Shown: piece by piece, positions 21,525 to 22,143 of the stretch
Position numbering within the stretch: the stretch's first letter is position 1
Layout of the letters: each line of letters begins with the position of its first letter
Source: PFJX01 sp038215555
GTDB taxonomy: Bacteria > Pseudomonadota > Gammaproteobacteria > Burkholderiales > Thiobacillaceae
Reading direction: 5' to 3'
Assembly (NCBI GenBank): GCA_038215555.1
Contig: JBBQQT010000045.1
Span: 1 to 22,143 of the forward strand
DNA length: 22,143 nt
Position numbers and translations under genes: made by a program
Notes under the pieces: model-generated
The model's database searches: none
Seen by the model: the letters and a program-made list of their open reading frames with translations, nothing else
What the model was told of the DNA's origin: nothing

Positions 21525-21549
21525 AAAACGCCGGCATTGCCGGCGTTTT
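21525..21549. terminator. Strong bidirectional terminator between convergent genes
   Basis: AAAACGCCGGC (21525-21535), loop ATT, then GCCGGCGTTTT (21539-21549): an 11-bp perfect stem with a GC core and T runs in both directions. It separates the ppiC-like gene (plus) from the glycosyltransferase gene (minus). Confidence 0.9.
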
Positions 21550-21554
21550 CGTTT

Positions 21555-22143
21555 TCAGGGCAACCACGCCCGCTGCCAGATATCCAGATGGTCCTCCAGT
21601 ATCCAGTTTGCATTGATGTAGTCTCGCAAGACATCGCCGCGTCTTGCCAGTTCGTCACGATCAGCGGCATGTAAACGGATGGCATCCACCCAATCCTTGA
21701 AGCGATTCGATACGCGTGTCACCGGGTAATCGCCTCGATAAGGAGTGATGTCGGTGCAGATCACCGGAAAGCCCAGCACACCGTATTCCAACAAGCGTAG
21801 ATGGCTCTTGCCGTGATTGAACGGTACGTCTTCAAGCGGAGCGACAGCAAGATCCAGGTCAAGACTGGCCAGCTTGGCGGGGTAATCCTCCAGATTCACA
21901 CCCTTGTGGAACTCAACGACGTAAGGCCGGATTTCATTCGGGCACATGCCCAAAAAGACCCAATCGACTTCCTTGGCAGTGGCTTTGACCACATCGAAGA
22001 TGATCGCCAGATCACCATCGTGGGTGACGCTACCGGCCCAGCCTACGCGCGGTTTTTCTCCCCGCCGGCGTACCGGTTTCAGTTCACCCCAGCGAGCGCG
22101 CTCGATGAAGTTGGGCACCACACGGATATCGCCGTTGTAACCC
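21555..22143 (-). CDS. Glycosyltransferase, C-terminal part (GT4-like), partial
   Basis: The reading frame is open to the window edge, so the N-terminus lies outside; about 195 residues are visible. KPRVGWAGSVTHDGDLAIIF marks the start of the second Rossmann domain. LEDYPAKLASLDLDLAVAPL followed by NHGKSHLRLLEYGVLGFPVI is the donor-binding region of group 1 (GT-B, GT4-like) glycosyltransferases, with Glu in the LLEYG position of the usual EX7E pattern. The acceptor and sugar cannot be told. A GTG at 22119-22121 should not be taken as the start, because the coding frame continues upstream. It is convergent with the ppiC-like gene across the terminator. Confidence 0.85.
   Translation of the reverse strand, partial: GYNGDIRVVPNFIERARWGELKPVRRRGEKPRVGWAGSVTHDGDLAIIFDVVKATAKEVDWVFLGMCPNEIRPYVVEFHKGVNLEDYPAKLASLDLDLAVAPLEDVPFNHGKSHLRLLEYGVLGFPVICTDITPYRGDYPVTRVSNRFKDWVDAIRLHAADRDELARRGDVLRDYINANWILEDHLDIWQRAWLP

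Overview
The window (about 22 kb, GC-rich) reads as a chromosomal segment of a betaproteobacterium. The support is the block rnm-yciO-(M50 protease)-trpS divergent from yciB-yciI-bolA-ppiC, a DUF1415 gene, an AttH-type lipocalin next to an ABC exporter, and the general protein sequences. I cannot name a genus. Most genes are housekeeping. The unusual material lies in regulatory sites, small repeats and a few protein details.

Layout. 1-1160: a minus-strand operon of two self-cleaving S24 proteins, a LexA-like repressor followed by UmuD. It is preceded by a perfect 32-bp palindrome that overlaps a promoter, and umuC does not follow directly. 1231-1873: a ChpS/ChpB (MazEF-type) toxin-antitoxin pair with its own promoter and inverted-repeat operator. 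1874-2101: a repeat element (copy A). 2137-4477: an Lrp/AsnC regulator divergent from leuA. 4478-4961: 484 bp without a gene, made mostly of two short inverted-repeat elements. 4962-6148: a SAM methyltransferase gene divergent from a small charged-protein gene. 6189-6329 and 11784-11924: two copies of a 141-bp MITE-like element. 6330-11751: DUF1415, then an operon read on the minus strand as flavin split-barrel protein, ABC ATPase, FtsX-like permease and Tat-exported AttH-like lipocalin. 11976-15676: glutathione peroxidase, an unknown protein coupled to lon, and lon with a tandem-repeat promoter region. 15847-19266: trpS, M50 protease, yciO and rnm on the minus strand. 19416-21499: yciB, yciI, bolA-like and ppiC-like on the plus strand, ending at a strong hairpin terminator. 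21555-22143: the 3' part of a glycosyltransferase gene.

How they fit together. The LexA-like/UmuD pair looks like a self-regulated damage-response unit whose palindromic core resembles the Gram-positive SOS box. The ABC ATPase, permease and lipocalin overlap by ATGA junctions and probably form one envelope export or lipid-handling system. YciB, YciI and the BolA-like protein are also joined by ATGA overlaps. TrpRS carries a four-cysteine pattern very close to the [4Fe-4S] motif of Thermotoga TrpRS. No completely new multi-gene system is evident. The best leads are the operator, the iron-sulfur-type TrpRS, the non-autonomous repeat families and the unknown gene coupled to lon.
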